The position numbers and the translations under genes are program-made. This document shows, in pieces, positions 61,980 through 64,000 of a stretch of DNA of 64,000 bases. The stretch's first letter is position 1; every line of letters begins with the position of its first letter. Origin of the DNA: Solibacillus sp040273735 (GTDB taxonomy: Bacteria; Bacillota; Bacilli; Bacillales_A; Planococcaceae); assembly GCF_040273735.1 (NCBI RefSeq), contig NZ_JBELZM010000009.1:81654-145653 (forward strand), read 5' to 3'. The notes below the pieces were generated by a model. It had not been told where the DNA came from and made no database searches. It saw nothing but the letters and a program-made list of their open reading frames with translations.

Positions 61980-62842
61980 AATTTTAATTGAGTCCCTTTC
62001 CCTTCTGTAATAGCAATAGCTTGCTGAAAATTATATCTTTGATAGCTGTTATCAGCATAAAATGATAAGCTAGGCTCATAGTATAAATCTCCAAATACTT
62101 TACTGTAAATATTGGTTTTCCCAATACAAATCTTTAATATAGAGGCCCCAATAACCGTAGTGTATTTTTTTTTATTATGTACTTTGGCAATCTCGTTTAC
62201 CATATCCATTGTATTAATATATTGTGGATCTTGCGGATGAAAAGTCCCCGTGGCTCTGTGTACAATCAATTGTTTAATAAACTCAGTTAAATTACCTATA
62301 AATATCATACTTCTTTGGTTTTCTATAAAGGGAAAAATCTTAGTTTTAATACTTAAATTCCTTAAAAGTGCATAGTTCCCAGGGCAATCCGGTCCGTAAA
62401 CCATAGGTGGGCGTACAATAGCTACATTAAAGGATTCATCATGTAAAGTCTGTAAAATTCCCTCTGCAATTAGTTTACTTTTACCATAATAACTAATTGG
62501 ATTTATCAAAGTTTTGTCTGAAATTTCACCTTTCACTTTTCCAAATACGGCCATTGTACTAAAAAATATAAAATGTTTTACTCCAGCTTCCTTTGCCATC
62601 TTTGCTAGCTTTTCAGTAACCTTTGTATTCACATTCATATAATCTTTTTCAACATAATTTTTCTCATTTTTATGTACTAAGCCTGCTAAATGCACAACAA
62701 CATCAACCCCAGTTAACATTGAATCTTCAAAATTATCTTTAATACTTCTTTTATTGATAATATAGTTGCTATTTTGGGATTTTAAGTAATTGTATAAGTA
62801 GTTTGCAATATAACCTGTCTCTCCTGTAATAAGTATATTCAT
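61976..62842 (-). CDS. NAD-dependent sugar epimerase/dehydratase
   Basis: A 288-aa extended short-chain dehydrogenase. The Rossmann motif is MNILITGETGYIANYL, the active-site Tyr-Lys pair lies in ISYYGKSKLIAEG, and VVVHLAG and FFSTMAVFG complete the core. It is shorter at the C-terminus than GalE and resembles UDP-sugar 4-epimerase/reductase members found beside PglC-type transferases. It probably makes the sugar that the next enzyme loads. GGAG precedes the ATG. Confidence 0.9.
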   Translation of the reverse strand: MNILITGETGYIANYLYNYLKSQNSNYIINKRSIKDNFEDSMLTGVDVVVHLAGLVHKNEKNYVEKDYMNVNTKVTEKLAKMAKEAGVKHFIFFSTMAVFGKVKGEISDKTLINPISYYGKSKLIAEGILQTLHDESFNVAIVRPPMVYGPDCPGNYALLRNLSIKTKIFPFIENQRSMIFIGNLTEFIKQLIVHRATGTFHPQDPQYINTMDMVNEIAKVHNKKKYTTVIGASILKICIGKTNIYSKVFGDLYYEPSLSFYADNSYQRYNFQQAIAITEGKGTQLKL

Positions 62843-62898
62843 GAAAAAACTCCATTATTTTGAATTAATTTTATTTAATTATGACATATATACAAACG

Positions 62899-62927
62899 GA
62901 AAGCCAACTTCAATGAAGTTGGCTTTC
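62899..62927 (-). terminator. hairpin between glycosyltransferase and epimerase genes
   Basis: Perfect 13-bp arms GAAAGCCAACTTC and GAAGTTGGCTTTC enclose a 3-nt loop. The T-tail is weak (CGTTTGTATAT), so it may be a partial terminator within the locus. Confidence 0.6.
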
Positions 62928-62931
62928 GTTA

Positions 62932-63684
62932 TTATAAGTAATGTTTTTTCACAGCATTTATTGCATACATCATAAAATAACACGAAGATTTCCATACTGG
63001 GATATTCTCTGATTTACGATAAACAACCCACATCTTCTTGGCTACATTTAGTTTATTGCTAGAAGCAGAATTTCCGACAATTCTATATTTCGCTAAAACT
63101 TCTTGATAACAATATGCCGTTTCGCCATTCTTTAAGACCTTTAGCCATAGCGCCGTGTCTTCCGGCTGTAAATCAGGCATTTGTATCTTGCCTAATTTTT
63201 CAATGTTTAAAATTACGGTCAAACAGCCAATAGTTGTATTTCTCAAAAGTTGCTCGTAATTAATTGTTGATGGACATATAACTTTTCGGTTTATGTCTTC
63301 TCCCTGTTCATCAATCATTTCATAATTCGTGAATGTAAAATTATAATTATTCTCTTCCATAAAAGCTATTTGTTTTTCAAGCTTTTCTGAATGCCACAAA
63401 TCATCGCTATCTAAAAAAGCTACATACTTTCCATTAGCCTTTTGGATACCAAAATTTCTTGCTAATGCAGCCCCTGAATTTTTTTCTAATTTGTATACAT
63501 TAAATCTCGAATCATTAACTATTGCATTTTGAATCAATTCTAATGAATCATCTTTTGAACAATCATCAACAATAATCATCTCATAATTTTGAAACGTTTG
63601 ATTTTTCACAGAATTAATTGATTCTAAAATAAACCTTTTACTATTATAAGAAGGTGTAATGATAGAGACCAATGGTTGTGTCAT
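62932..63684 (-). CDS. GT2-family glycosyltransferase
   Basis: A 250-aa GT-A enzyme. VSIITPSYNSKRFILESINSV and MIIVDDCSKDDS form the nucleotide site, GAALARNFG follows, and the metal-binding DSDD lies in VAFLDSDDLW. The C-terminus has no membrane segment. It adds a sugar to a growing polysaccharide in the cytoplasm; donor and acceptor are unknown. It is 9 nt from the upstream partial glycosyltransferase gene. Confidence 0.93.
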   Translation of the reverse strand: MTQPLVSIITPSYNSKRFILESINSVKNQTFQNYEMIIVDDCSKDDSLELIQNAIVNDSRFNVYKLEKNSGAALARNFGIQKANGKYVAFLDSDDLWHSEKLEKQIAFMEENNYNFTFTNYEMIDEQGEDINRKVICPSTINYEQLLRNTTIGCLTVILNIEKLGKIQMPDLQPEDTALWLKVLKNGETAYCYQEVLAKYRIVGNSASSNKLNVAKKMWVVYRKSENIPVWKSSCYFMMYAINAVKKHYL

Positions 63685-63693
63685 GTAATCACC

Positions 63694-64000
63694 TTATCCA
63701 CTTATAGAATTGTAATTTTCTATAAGTTTATTTTTTGAATGTTCCCAACTAAATTGGGGGTATATTAATTTTGCATTTTGTCCCTTTTCCAACAATTCTA
63801 TTTGATTAATCCCGCTAAACGCTTGCTTTAAACTTACTACATCAAATTTTGTAACATACCCAATGTCGTACTTATCTACAAATAAATCAATAGACGTATT
63901 TTCAGACACAATACATGGCTTCCCAAGATACAGTGCTTCATAAAGCTTATTAGGAGACGCTATCTGATTATGCTGATAAGTTGGATCATAAACCATATAA
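63694..64000 (-). CDS. glycosyltransferase C-terminal part (5' end cut by window)
   Basis: The last 100 residues or so of a GT-B glycosyltransferase. PNKLYEALYLGKPCIVSENTSID is the donor-binding motif near the end of such enzymes, and a short helical tail follows. The reading frame continues beyond the right edge, so the ATG at 63996 is probably internal. It belongs to the same operon as the GT2 gene that follows. Confidence 0.8.
   Translation of the reverse strand, partial: YMVYDPTYQHNQIASPNKLYEALYLGKPCIVSENTSIDLFVDKYDIGYVTKFDVVSLKQAFSGINQIELLEKGQNAKLIYPQFSWEHSKNKLIENYNSISG

Overview
The window looks like the chromosome of a low-GC Gram-positive bacterium of the Planococcaceae type (Solibacillus/Lysinibacillus-like). 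This is an inference from AT-rich DNA, strong GGAGG-type ribosome binding sites with frequent TTG/GTG starts, S-layer proteins with N-terminal SLH domains, and a csaB gene. No rRNA, tRNA, insertion sequence, phage gene or CRISPR was recognised. Genes at both edges are cut by the window.

Layout. 1-5 kb: the end of a LysM/NlpC-P60 wall hydrolase, the branched-chain amino-acid carrier brnQ with a CodY-like box, an S41 processing protease and a TetR-type regulator. 5-9 kb: a minus-strand operon csaB - GT4 glycosyltransferase - MurJ/MviN flippase. CsaB pyruvylates the secondary cell-wall polysaccharide (SCWP) to which SLH domains bind. 9.3-10.3 kb: a NERD-domain protein. 11-54 kb: twelve SLH-domain proteins. 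They include an NAGPA-type glycosidase, a glucosaminidase, an amidase, an NlpC/P60 peptidase, two CAP proteins, a bare SLH protein, and three tandem S-layer-type proteins (SLH plus Ig-like repeats). The last of the three, at 38.3-41.0 kb, has a near-perfect sigma-A promoter. Between them lie an O-antigen-ligase-like protein, a 1346-residue secreted helical-repeat protein, chrA, a YknW/YknX-like pair, a diguanylate cyclase and a secreted nuclease that follows an SLH protein in one operon. 54-57 kb: a sulfurtransferase and a subtilase. 57-64 kb: a polysaccharide locus (pgcA, pgi, galU, sugar transferase, epimerase, two glycosyltransferases) that runs off the right edge.

How it fits together: the operon at 5-9 kb and the polymerase/ligase gene at 13.5-15 kb could make, flip and pyruvylate the SCWP. 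The SLH proteins would then dock on that polymer and form, remodel or decorate the envelope.

The most unusual signal is non-coding. Six intergenic arrays of a short core (TTCTAC or TTCTAA) recur at almost exactly 21 bp, two DNA helical turns, with otherwise different sequence between cores. They lie at 10.3, 18.5, 20.9, 30.7, 31.7 and 41.4 kb, all beside genes of the SLH region. Two arrays 13 kb apart share the same irregular spacing series (21,21,21,21,21,19,20,21). Three arrays end exactly 24 bp from the stem of a transcription terminator. I know of no named element with these properties.
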